Shown here: piece after piece, positions 37,211-47,814 of the stretch
Layout: every line of letters begins with the position of its first letter
How positions within the stretch are numbered: position 1 is the first letter of the stretch
Assembly (NCBI GenBank): GCA_947034885.2
Contig: OX344753.2
Location: 29,778,689 to 29,842,688, forward strand
Length of the DNA: 64,000 bases
Source of the DNA: Thuidium tamariscinum
Lineage: Eukaryota; Streptophyta; Bryopsida; Hypnales; Thuidiaceae
Reading direction: 5' to 3'
Position numbers and translations under genes: made by a program
Notes under the pieces: model-generated
Database searches by the model: none
Seen by the model: only the letters and a program-made list of their open reading frames with translations
What the model was told of the DNA's origin: nothing

Positions 37211-38274
37211 ATGGCAAGTGAAGTGCAGGAGGGGATGATTCTAGCCTTCCGGAATGTAAATCCGGTCGTGCCAACTAATGTGCAAGAGAAGCTGGAGTTG
37301 GAGGAAGACCTCAGGCAGATGGGCTGCGAGGGTTTCATGGCGCGTCCCTGGAACCTGAAAGACGAGGCGATGGTGGAAGAGTTGCTGGACGGCCAGACCA
37401 ACGAATGGAAGGGCACGGTCCGGGCGCTGCCAAGGGAGTGGAATGCGGCTATGTGGCGCAAGGTGTACGCCTTTGAGCAGGGCGGAGATGCGACGGGCAC
37501 CCGGACGGATAAATTCCACCAGGGTAAGTTCCGAAGGCCCACCAACCCAAAAGATGGATTCACGGTAGTAGAGTGTATATCAGCTAGGCACAAAAGGCTC
37601 CTACGGTTCATGATGGCTATCCTGAACCCGGATAGGCCAAGTAGAATCATAGTCACCGTAGCCAACACCATTTTTGGTGCACTATCGGGAGACCGGAAGA
37701 TAGACTGGGGATTAGTCATGCGGGAGCAGATGATTAAAATGGTGAATGGAATTGGGAAGTCAAAACCCTCTCCCATTTCACCATTCTTATTTCACTTGTA
37801 CCACTCGTTAGACCTAAGGGAGGGAGAGAGAGAGACTTATGAGGTGAGAGCCGCAATGATAGAATACCAGATAGAGGATCCGGAGGCCGACAAGGATCAA
37901 GACGATGAGGTCTCGGAGGAAGAGGGAGAGGATGATCAGCAAGAGGAACGGCAGGAGAGGAAGGAAGAACCAGAGGTAGGAGAAGGAAGTTTGCCAATAG
38001 AAGCCTCTGTGTTGGCAAGAGAGACCCAAGGAGTGGATCCGGTCTAGGAACAGGATCCCTTGCTAAGGATCCTGCGAGACCTGGATGACTTTAGAAAACA
38101 CCACCTGGAGGAGAGAGGGTTATTGCGGGGCATAAGCCAAGCCCTAGGCTCTATCCCTCCCTCCAAGATCATAGAGGTGTTGGGAGAATTAATTCAGGAG
38201 GCTCATGATAGCCGGGACAGAGAGGAGGTACTCCGGCTGACGAACCAAGTCTCAGCCCTGAAGAGGGAGCTCCA
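37211..38274 (+). pseudogene. Element copy 2 ORF, N-terminal portion before the LTR insertion
   Basis: The ATG at 37211 opens a frame homologous to the long ORF at 1-1715: both share a globular domain with TDKF, NPKDGF, TVANTIFG and a W-G-hydrophobic motif (DWGLV here, NWGIV there). It then enters a Glu/Asp-rich linker, followed by leucine-rich sequence like the region before the coiled coil in copy 1. The LTR insertion at 38275 separates it from the remainder. The gene is broken. The protein family is unknown. Confidence 0.6.
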
Positions 38275-41200
38275 TGTGAGCCCTCGAAATGGCACTCAGG
38301 ACTCTGGGTCCATTTTTCGCGATTAAATGGCGAAAATTAGTCAAAATATTCAAGAAAAAGACATAAAAAGAGTGTTGAGGGAGTTTTGGTGTCAGTCTAT
38401 GCCAAAATGGTGGAAAACCAACTTAGATGGTGGAAAATTCCTAATGCTAAAAGTTTGAATCATTCTAAGTCTCCAAAGCAAGTATATGTGAAGAATTAGC
38501 AATTCCGGGAGAAATAAGGAATAGAGAGTTAGTCAGTCCTAGCGAATGTCTATGCAAAGTCAACCTTTTAAGGATGCACACGATATATTGACTAAGCTAA
38601 AAGAGTCTACTACAAGCATGGGAGAGTTACCAGGGCTTAAGTTCAATTTTGGAATAAATTGGATTTAAAGGAAAACCACTACAATGGATTTGGAGAATTC
38701 GAATTTCACAAGACAAAAGATGGAGGATTGGAGATTGAAGACTACAGAGAGGTGTTCCAAGGGTAGGAGCATGCCAGGAGCGAACGAGAATCAAACAATT
38801 GTCCAAGATTCCCGGGCATCGGGAATTAAATTGTCCAATTGGGCAAAGTAATTCCAAATTACTAAAATTAGAAAGGTGCAAGGTTGCGTGGGACTTACAC
38901 CAAGAATCTAGGAGTGCCCTAGATGTTACCCAATTTATTTCGGATTTTTTCGAAATCCCACGTTGACTCCATGGGAAGTCAACCGCACATAGAAATGTTC
39001 GTAAAATCATAGAAATTACATATGATGCGGTAAAATCTCACTAAAAATTAGGATAGGTTTTTGTGTGCTTAATAAGCGCCCGGTCAAGTTTGAAGACATT
39101 CCGACATTCTCAACTACCAAAACCAGCATCGACATCGAAATTCACTGGAAGTTACAAGTTGGCGGCGAGTTGACCGGCGTATCAGGAGTGAATGATGTCC
39201 GATTGTCGCAAATAAGGAGTCATTCCTTACTCTCACGGACATTCCTAACAACCCTGGCTTGACAGATTCATCAAAATGCGCAAATCCTAAAAGTTAGATT
39301 TTTGACTTTTAATTGGAGTTACCGTAATTCCAATTTGGGTGCGCAAATGGCCTAGGAGTGAGGGGTAAGGGGTCCCTTAGGCTAATTGGGGTCTTTTGAA
39401 GACAATGGCGCAGACGGTTTTCCGTTTCGAGTTGTTCCCTAAAAGATAGAGAGGGTCAGCTCTTAGTTTGACTTTTTAATCGTTAATTGAGGTTAATTAG
39501 AAGTGATTTTGGAAATATCTCTTGGAAAATCAAAGATTGGATTTGGTCAAGATCTCTTTCTTGCGTAAAAAGCCATCTTTGGGCTAAAGAAAGACAATTT
39601 TCGAAATGACTTTGGATTAATTTGCAAAATATCTAGGTAGATTAGGGTTAATTCCAAAATATTTTGGGTTAAGATCTTGGATTTGATTTGGCCAAGATTT
39701 CTTTGACAAAATGGGGATGTTTTTAGAAATTTCCACCATTAAACAACTAATATTTTGGAATTACATTAGGGTAGTTTAGGATAGAAAGTAACAAAGTGTT
39801 TTCACCGGCAATTACCGAGAGGGGCCCGGCCACGGGTATATAAGGGCCCCCCTCGAGGTTGCCAGTACCCTTATTTCTCGCACCGACACTTTGTTCTGCT
39901 TCAGTGCTACCAACGTGGTTGGAGCACCACTTGGACCAAAATTTCTTGGCCAAGTTTTTGTTTAATTTCTGTTGTTACAACCTTGAAGGCTAAGCCTTAA
40001 TCTTTGCTACATCCATTCCGTGGAAATTTCAAGTATTAAGTACCAAAGTTCAGTTCAAACACTGTCATGTGTACCTCCTTTGGTGGCGAAATCTTGAAAT
40101 ACTAAGACATTTTGAACATTTAAAGTGAAAGTTAGGTTCAAACACTGTCATGTGTACCTCCTTTTGCGAATAAAATCCTTAAAATACTATTGACAAAACT
40201 CAAGACGGTGAAGCTTTGAACTTCCTTCAAACAAGTTTATCAAAGGCCACCTAATTCTTTAGCATCGTGTTAAAATACAAGAGTACGTTGAAATTAAACC
40301 CTCTCACATTGGTTGAGATAACCAAATTCAACGAATCCTTCCATTAGCACTACACCAATATTGGGACATGACCAATGTGCGGTAGAATTCGCAGTACCAA
40401 GTGCTAAAAATTGTTCCGTTTAATCCAAAAACCAAGGCCAGAAGGACCAGCCCAAGGCCGAAGGACCAGCCAAGGAGCAGTCGGAGGGCCAGTAAGGAGC
40501 AGTCGGAGCCCCCCCGCCCATCCAATCGCGCCCCGCCACGTGGCGGGCGCTGACAAGGCCCGACCGGGGGTCTGACCACCCCGGGACTGCCACGTGGCAC
40601 CGGGGGCGGGGTACTGGCTGACCAGAGCGGCACCGAGGCGGGGTACTAGCTGAACCAGAGCGGCACTGAGGGCGGGGAGACTGACTGAACCAGAGCGGCG
40701 TTGGGGCAGGGAGACAGAACGGGGGGAGTCTAGGGGCTGAGAGCTCTCATGAACTAAACACACATACAAACGACACTCACAAACCACCTAATCAACTTTT
40801 TGCAAGTAAGTGTATCCTCACAAAAATTTGCCATTGCAATCATTTAGTTTTGGGTTAAAATAAATAAGAGTTGCTAAAGAAACTTACAACTCCCAAATTT
40901 AAATCTTCACCAAAAACTTAACAATTGCAACAACAAGGAATATTGCTTCGGTTCCTATCATCTCAAAACTCCATAGCCATCATCTTCTTCACTAAAATTG
41001 CAAAACATCTTGAAACTAAATGAAGAAGGAAGGAAGGAATTAGGAGAGTTAATACCACGGAATATACACACGTGAAGGAATTTAGATTAAAAAACCAATA
41101 TTCAAAGAATCTCACTATTGAATAAGGTTCTTTATTCTCTAAGCCGTGACCTTTGGCAATTAAAAACTATTTTCTATAGAATCTTACTATTGAATTGGTT

Positions 41201-42197
41201 CTTGGTCTTTAGAATCTTCTACATTCTTTGGTCGTTAGTCATTAATTAGATTCTTAGAAGGTTTGGATTTTGTTGGGTTTTGTTTTATTAGGCCTAATAA
41301 GCCAAAACAAAACAAACAAATTGACAACTAATTTCTTTTCAAATTAACACAAATTTAAAATTAATTAGATTTGAAAAGATTTGATGATAGTTTCTTGGAT
41401 AAAATATTCTAATAAGCCAAAACAAAACAAACAAATTGACAACCAATTTCGTTGGAATTGAAGCAATTTCAAAATTAATTGGATTTGAAAAGATTTGGAA
41501 GGAAATTTCCCATCCAAATTAATTTAATTCAATTAGAATTCGTTGGAATATTATAATATCAATTTAGGATTAAATTCAAAATTAAAACCAACAAACTTTG
41601 AACCATTAGATTTTCGTTAAGAACCTTATCAACTAGGTAGACTAATTTAATTGTAGTAGTTCCTAATTACCGGGAATGTAGGAATTAAAAGGATTACGCA
41701 ATTAAATTAACCCTACATAACATTTAGTTTCTCTTAAAACAGGATAGAATTAATTAACCAACAACGTGAGAATTATTAATGGATTAGATGGAGAGTCGGG
41801 GTGATTTCGATGGCGAGGTTACGGGGGAATATTTACACATGATGATGTTTGACGACGGGACCATGGAGATTTACGTAGAGGAGGTAAACCGCTCACATTT
41901 GATTTTCATTCTCATTGTTTTATTGCTAAGTTTCTTTTTACCAAATGCCTGGAATTAGGTTTAGGTAACATCATTTGATAGAATAGAATAGAATAGGGCC
42001 TCATTGGGGTGAATTTTAGAATAGAATAGAAAGAATTACAACCACGAAATTAGATTAGAAATACTCAAAAGACGTGACTAAAAGAGTTCATTGCTTGGAA
42101 GGCTTTCTTTTTCACTCAATTAGAAAGAAAACTCAATTAGACACAGGACCCGTGTGAAAAAACTCTTAACTCGAGGGTGGAGTTAGGGGCACTCCCA
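38275..42197 (+). mobile_element. Solo LTR, 3.92 kb, inserted in element copy 2
   Basis: Begins TGTGAGCCCTCG, ends GGGGCACTCCCA (TG...CA) and is flanked by a perfect 5-bp target duplication CTCCA (38270-38274 and 42198-42202). It is homologous along its length to the arm copies at 26719-30379 and 51099-54759, with many substitutions and some indels, so it is an independent insertion of the same family. No internal domain or second LTR was found. A fossil of moderate age. Confidence 0.8.
39837..39844 (+). promoter_or_regulatory. TATA box inside the solo LTR at 38275
   Basis: TATATAAG followed by GGGCCCCCCTCGAGG. The same motif occupies the same relative place in all three LTR copies. Confidence 0.5.
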
Positions 42198-42202
42198 CTC
42201 CA

Positions 42203-43231
42203 TCACACCCATGAGGAGCTGGATGAAGAAAGACGCCTCACCACGCAGGCCCGGAACACACTCGGGGAGATCCGAGAGTTCATCACACATCCGGACGAGG
42301 TCGTCAACAAGGCCATGCTATTCGACAAAAAGGTGTTGGAGGCAGGCAAGATGGTAGGTCCACAGATGCTCATCGCTCTGGTGGCCTACAATAAGAAGAT
42401 GGAGGCAGTTCTGGAGAAGTGGCGAACGGTCGTCACGGAGGTCCAAACTAGCGCTACTCTGGTCTCAAGACCGGAGGTGCAGAAGACGGAGGTGGAACAC
42501 CCAAAGGAGCAACCCCCACCAACTACTGATGAGGGAGAAGCCGACGCGTCCGAGCCAGCGAAAGAAGAGGTGATCCGGTCTAAAGCAGTGGTGAAGGTAC
42601 CTACCCCACAGACCCAGATCGAAGAGCCTTGGGTTTCTCAACCCAAGAAGACCAAGGAGCCAGAACCGGAGCCGATTGTGTTGAGGGAGATAATCCGGGG
42701 GACGACACCGCCAAGGGAGAAGACCAAGTTCATCACCTTGCTAGATGATTCTCCAAGCAAGTCATCACCCACGATCGTCACACAACCGAAGACCGGAGGG
42801 GAAACAAAGGCGACGGTGCAGGTCTGCTCCATATTGAAGACCGGATCTGGATCCGGGTCACCAAGTAAGGGACCAGCCCGGACTGCCGAGAAAGTGGGAG
42901 AGCAGACCCCACAAAGCAAGATAGTGCACCACCCGCCATCACCGGATTCAAGAAGAAGACCACGGAGACCTCCAAGGTGAAGCGGAAGGCCCGGGATGAA
43001 GAGGACGAGGAGTCAGAAGAGGAAGATGAGGACTCGGAGGAAGAGACCGACTCCGGTGATGAGTCGGAACAGTACTCAGATGCAGACCAAGCACTGGCAG
43101 AGACCAAGCAGACCAGGGCCAAGGTGCGGGGTAAGACCAAACCGAAACCCAAGCCCACCAAGATGTATCGGTCTCCGAAGAAGCAGCCATCCCGGAAAGG
43201 TGCATCGCCTATCAAGAGGGCGAGGAAGTAG
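42203..43231 (+). pseudogene. Element copy 2 ORF, C-terminal portion after the LTR insertion
   Basis: Immediately after the target duplication the sequence resumes homology to the coiled-coil region of the ORF at 1-1715 (compare AMLFDKKVLEAGKM here with AKLFSARLMTEGHV there). A Pro/Glu/Lys-rich tail follows, then an acidic and basic segment (EEDEDSEEETDSGDE, KPKPKPTKMYRSPKKQ) ending at 43231. The gene is broken. Downstream DNA to ~43550 may be its 3' untranslated region. Confidence 0.55.
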
Positions 43232-44460
43232 GGAAGCATTAACACCAGGTAGATAGGAAGGCGGCTAAATCAGGATATATTTAGGATAGGTAGTTTTGAA
43301 CCTAGACCGGATCCAGATTAATAGGATCTGAGATCCTATTTTGTTGGTATTTTTGGAGTTTTGTGGAAGTCAACCCGCCCAAGTTGTAGAGGAATGTTAC
43401 ATGGCATTCTTGGCGGCTGGTATTGATTCCATTTGCACTTTTAGGTTTTCTTGTAGTTTAGTATTTAAACCCGGTTCGTAATTGAATCCGGGCGCGCATT
43501 ATGTTATCTTACTTTCGCAAGTTTTTGTGTTGCAAATACAAATCAGAACCTTTCTGATTCACTCTGGAGTGGACTGTGTGCCTGGGACCTTGTCAAAGTT
43601 TCATGGTGATGGTTAGGATTGCAGCCTTGTATGGATAAGTGTGTGCCCGGATGTTCAGTTTATCCGGTCCCTGGATTTAAAGTGAATTCGGTTTTGATAG
43701 GGAATTTGTGCAGGATCTCACAGTGTTTCTAGAACAGGTCTAGGGAGTATTCGATAGGGATAGACACTTGTAGAGTCTGGGTTTGAGATCGGGAAGTACC
43801 CAGCCAAATGCCAACTGAATGGTGATCCGGTCTCTGTAGAAGAAAGAAGGACTGGTGAGGAGATGCAGCTCTCTTGCATAAGCTACTGCCCTTATTCTAC
43901 CAGGACTTAGACTAACTGAGTAATCTGTCGTTGTAGTCTTTGTTAGGATTAGGCAGGAAAGCTTGCGTGACCTGCTGGGCCGGATTAGTCCCGGTCCAGT
44001 TGTGAGGTATTCCGATCTGATTATAGTAATAGTTTCCTTTTCTCACAAGTGGAACTTCTGACACTTTAAAACTTGAAGGGTAGGAGTAAGCTTCCTTCCT
44101 AAATGCCCAAACAAGCAGATCCCTCTTGTTATCGAGGTAAAACTTACGTTCGATTACTAAATCTAGGGACTAGACCAACTCTTAGTATCTGGTCTCTAGC
44201 CCCATATCTAGTAAGGATAAGTATAAAGGCGAATAAAATATATTGGTATAATAGCTATTTAAAATTGGAAAGGATTGATCTGGTAATCAGGTCTAAGGAA
44301 GTCTTAGGAACCTTTGAGACCCGGACCGGATTAGTCGTTTGCTTGGATTTTGTTGTGGTAACCACTAACGTGTTCCGGTCTTTCGTCAACTTTCGACCAA
44401 ATCCTTTGGGAACGATACACGAGTCACTTTAAGGCTAATTTAGTATATTCTAACGCCTTG

Positions 44461-46144
44461 AAGAAGGAATTGTGCTTTCCTGTGCTACGACAGTAGTTTC
44501 ATATTTTTTTGAAGTTTTTTGAAAAATTAGTTACACAATTTTGAAGTTTACAAAAATTGGTCACCTATCTTCATCAAAAGCAATACCCTTCTAAAATGTG
44601 CAAATTTGAGACACCCGAGAAAGGAAAATGTACCTCTAAATGTATTTTGAACAATATTGGCCCAATAGTACTAAAATCATTCAAAAAGTGGTCGACTGGT
44701 CCTTAAAGGGTTAAATTACATTCTCATAGATTTTATTTTTTTCTATATGAAAATCTTTGATTCATTCAATTTCATTCCATTATATAATAGTTATGAATTT
44801 TTTTTTTCTTTGAACGTAAACCTCATCTTCTTGAACCAAGAACTTAGAGAATTCATAAATGAATGCAAATTTTAAAATTCAATTGTGAATGCATATTCAA
44901 AATGCATAACTGAAGTTGAAATGATTGTAGTGTAAAGATTTTTAGTGAAGTAGGTTTAGAGTCAATTCATTTAACACTATTATTTACTAAATATATATTT
45001 TTATTATAATTTTAATCAAATGAACATTACAATCATAGAATTTAATTTAAAAAAATTATGTAATTCAATTCATGATTTTGTGCATTGAAATGAATTGATA
45101 GAATTTGGAGAAGACTTTTCAGTATTTGAGAATTGAATTTAATATCGAGAATTTAAAAAGAACTCAACATGGTGTATACTGCCTTTAGACAAACAATGTC
45201 ACCATTGGAATTAGAAAATTTTAATTCTATCTTATATCTTAAAAAAACATTGGCTTTTCCTTCTATGTTGTACCTATTTCCACATAATAGTTTTTAAAAG
45301 AAAGAAAATTAAGTTTTATTGTCTTTTTTTTCCTTTTACTCTCAATTCAATTCTCTATTATGAAAATTTGAAGCTTAAATTTTGGAAAGAATATAAGAAT
45401 TAAGTTAAGAAGGTATAAGTGAAATAATCCAATTTTGCAATGTGTTTAGAACTTGTTTTTTACTGGAAAAGTTGATATCTTATAATGTATGTGTTCAAAA
45501 TTTATGCTTCAAGAAATGTGCACGTCTTTATACTAATTAGATGTAAGACTCTATACTTAGATGAGTAGAAGAATTAATTTTGAAACAATTTCAACACTCT
45601 TTGCTATAAGAATAGCAGTTTTGAGTGATTTTTTTAAGCAAGGAGACCTTGGTCCATTATGGGTTAAATAGTATCAAATTTAGTTGTAGGATTGAAAATA
45701 GCCAATTGCAATGGATACAATGCTCTAATCAACAATCTACATGTAATTATTTTCTTATGTTATCTCAAAAAATATTTCAACAATCTTTGCTATAAGAATT
45801 GCAGTTTTGAGTGATTTTCTTAATAAAAAAAGGCCTTGGGTCCTTTAGGGATTAAGTAGTATCAAATATAGTTGTAGGATTGAAAGTTGCAAATTCCAAT
45901 GGATATGATGCTCTAATGAACAATCTACATGTGAGGGCGATAATGTTTTTTTCAAAAATTTTGTAAAATGAGAGACATATAGGAAATTCTCTTCATCTTA
46001 ATATTCTCAATCCATTTGCTCAAAATTGAACAAAATCCCAACATTTAGATAGATTAAATCAATTTTCTTAAAATGTAATTGTACAAATTCAAAGTAGACA
46101 TATTAGAGATGACAGAGGAAAAGAAAACACAACAATATCATGTA
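44461..46144. other. AT-rich stretch with TTAA-type MITE ends
   Basis: No gene. GGTCCTTAAAGGGTTAA at 44698-44714 and similar GGTCC...TTAA motifs near 45650 and 45835 resemble the right ends of the TTAACCCC MITE family seen elsewhere in the window. A tandem duplication is listed separately. Confidence 0.45.
45584..45945. repeat. Tandem duplication, 186-bp unit, two copies
   Basis: TTTCAACA(C/A)TCTTTGCTAT starts each unit (45590 and 45776). The following sequence, including TTGTAGGATTGAAA and AACAATCTACATGT, repeats with scattered substitutions. Each unit contains a GGTCC...TTAA end. Confidence 0.85.
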
Positions 46145-47800
46145 CAGTGGGGTACCAATCAAAATGTCGTTTTCGAATCCGCAGTGAGGAAAATTTCAGC
46201 ACTGCCAACTTTGAAAGCCTCCCGAGAGCTCACAAATTGGTTTTTTACCACGAAAATTTTACCACAGCATCCTCCTATGAAGATACGCTGTTTGTTTGGT
46301 TGTTTGTTTGGATGTTTGTTACGTTGAGATCTCCCGGACCGTGAGTCCCTCGGGTGCGTGTTTGGTACCGTTGGAAAGCCCTCGGTGAGGAGGGGTGCAC
46401 GGGCTTGGTTTTGTAGCATTCCGACGTACGGCGAGAAAGTTATTGAATTTCAAAGTATTTATGGTTCTCAAAAATTAGAAAATTACTTTTACTTTAGTTC
46501 TGACTGTGGCATTGGCACAGGGCACACTAGTCATCTTTAAGTTAGTTATATGTATGCCAAATTTCAAGGCCAAAAGGTTCACAGAAAAAAAGTTATTCAA
46601 AATCTACCAACATGGATAGTGGTGAGAAACATTTCACTACTTTCAACTTTGACACCTTCCTAAGGATTGAGTTTCTTTTCTTTTTCCATGAAAATTTTGT
46701 CATGAAACAATATCCATGTTTTTAATATATATGAAAAATTTCTAGGTAAAAAATGTTTTTGTTAAGGAGATATTTGAAATCTCCCAAAAGGTGTAGTTTT
46801 GAGAAAATTTTCACAATTGCCAACTTTGACACCCTCCCAAGGGCTGAAAAATTTGTTTCTTACCATGAATTTTTTTTGTGAAGTCATCTCTATATTAATA
46901 ATATGTTCTCCAAATTTCAAGTTCAAATGAATTACCAAAAAAAAGATATACAAAATCTCCCAACATGTGTAATTGTGAGGAGGAGTTTTTGAGCCCTTAG
47001 TATAGTGTTATTTTGTGGAGCAAAGTTTGACACAAATGTAAAAACTCAACCTCACAACTACACATGTTGAGAGATTTTGAATCTCTTTTTTTTGGTAAGT
47101 GATTTGAACTTGAAATTTGGAACATATATTATCTAGATAAATTTGATTTTATTCAAAAAAATTCATGTTAAATAGACAAATTTTGAGCCCGTAGGAAGAT
47201 GTCAAAGTTGGCAATAGTGAAAATTTTCTCACAACTATACATGTTGGGAGATTTTGTATATCTTTTTTTTGGTAATTCATTTGAACTTGAAATTTGAAGA
47301 ACATATTATTAATATAGAGATGACTTCACAAAAAAAATTCATGGTAAGAAACAAATTTTTCAGCCCTTGGGAGGGTGTCAAATTTGGCAATTGTGAAAAT
47401 TTTCGCAAAACTACACCTTTTGGGAGATTTCAAATATCTCCTTAACAAAAACTTCTTTTACCTAGAAATTTTTTATACATATTAAAAACATGGATATTGT
47501 TTCATGACAAAATTTTCATGGAAAAAGAAAAGAAAATCAATCCTTAGGAGGTGTCAAAGTTGAAAGTAGTGAAATGTTTCTCACCACTATCCATGTTGGT
47601 AGATTTTGAATAACTTTTTTTCTGTGAATCTTTTGGCCTTGAAATTTGGCATACATATAATTAACTTAAAGATGATGCTGTGGTAAGATTTTCGTGGTAA
47701 AATATCAATTTGTGAACTCTCGGGAGGCTTTCAAAGTTGGTAGTGCTGAAATTCTCCTCACTGCGGATTCGAAAACGACATTTTGATTGTTACCACACTG
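46145..47800. mobile_element. Tc1/mariner-like foldback element
   Basis: Terminal inverted repeats start CAGTGGGGTACCAATC (left) and CAGTGTGGTAACAATC (right, inverted). Both ends abut TA (46143-46144 and 47801-47802), as in Tc1/mariner elements. The similarity between the arms continues almost to the centre near 46972. Each arm is itself a series of diverged ~200-bp modules (GGGAGATTTTG..., CAACTTTGACACC...). The left arm carries an extra ~262 bp (46272-46533) bounded by CATC on both sides, absent from the right arm. No transposase. The small mirrored frames at 46762-46953 and 47254-47445 are by-products of the palindrome. Confidence 0.7.
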
Positions 47801-47814
47801 TACAAATTGAAAGG

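Larger units (their letters stand above)
36740..44460 (+). mobile_element. CCGGAT-rich transposable element, copy 2, split by a solo LTR
   Basis: Same family as the element at 1-2215, here on the plus strand: a promoter with TATAAAA at 36974-36980, the N-terminal part of the long ORF from 37211, and the coiled-coil part after 42203. An ACCGGAT-rich 3' region extends to about 44460. A complete 3.9-kb LTR (38275-42197) is inserted in the middle of the gene. The ends are set by the change in base composition, not by recognised terminal repeats. The element is broken. Confidence 0.6.

Noticed and set aside
46762-47445. Identical-looking small proteins on both strands (MYIFFLVIHLN...)
   Set aside because: Consequence of the palindromic foldback element, not genes.
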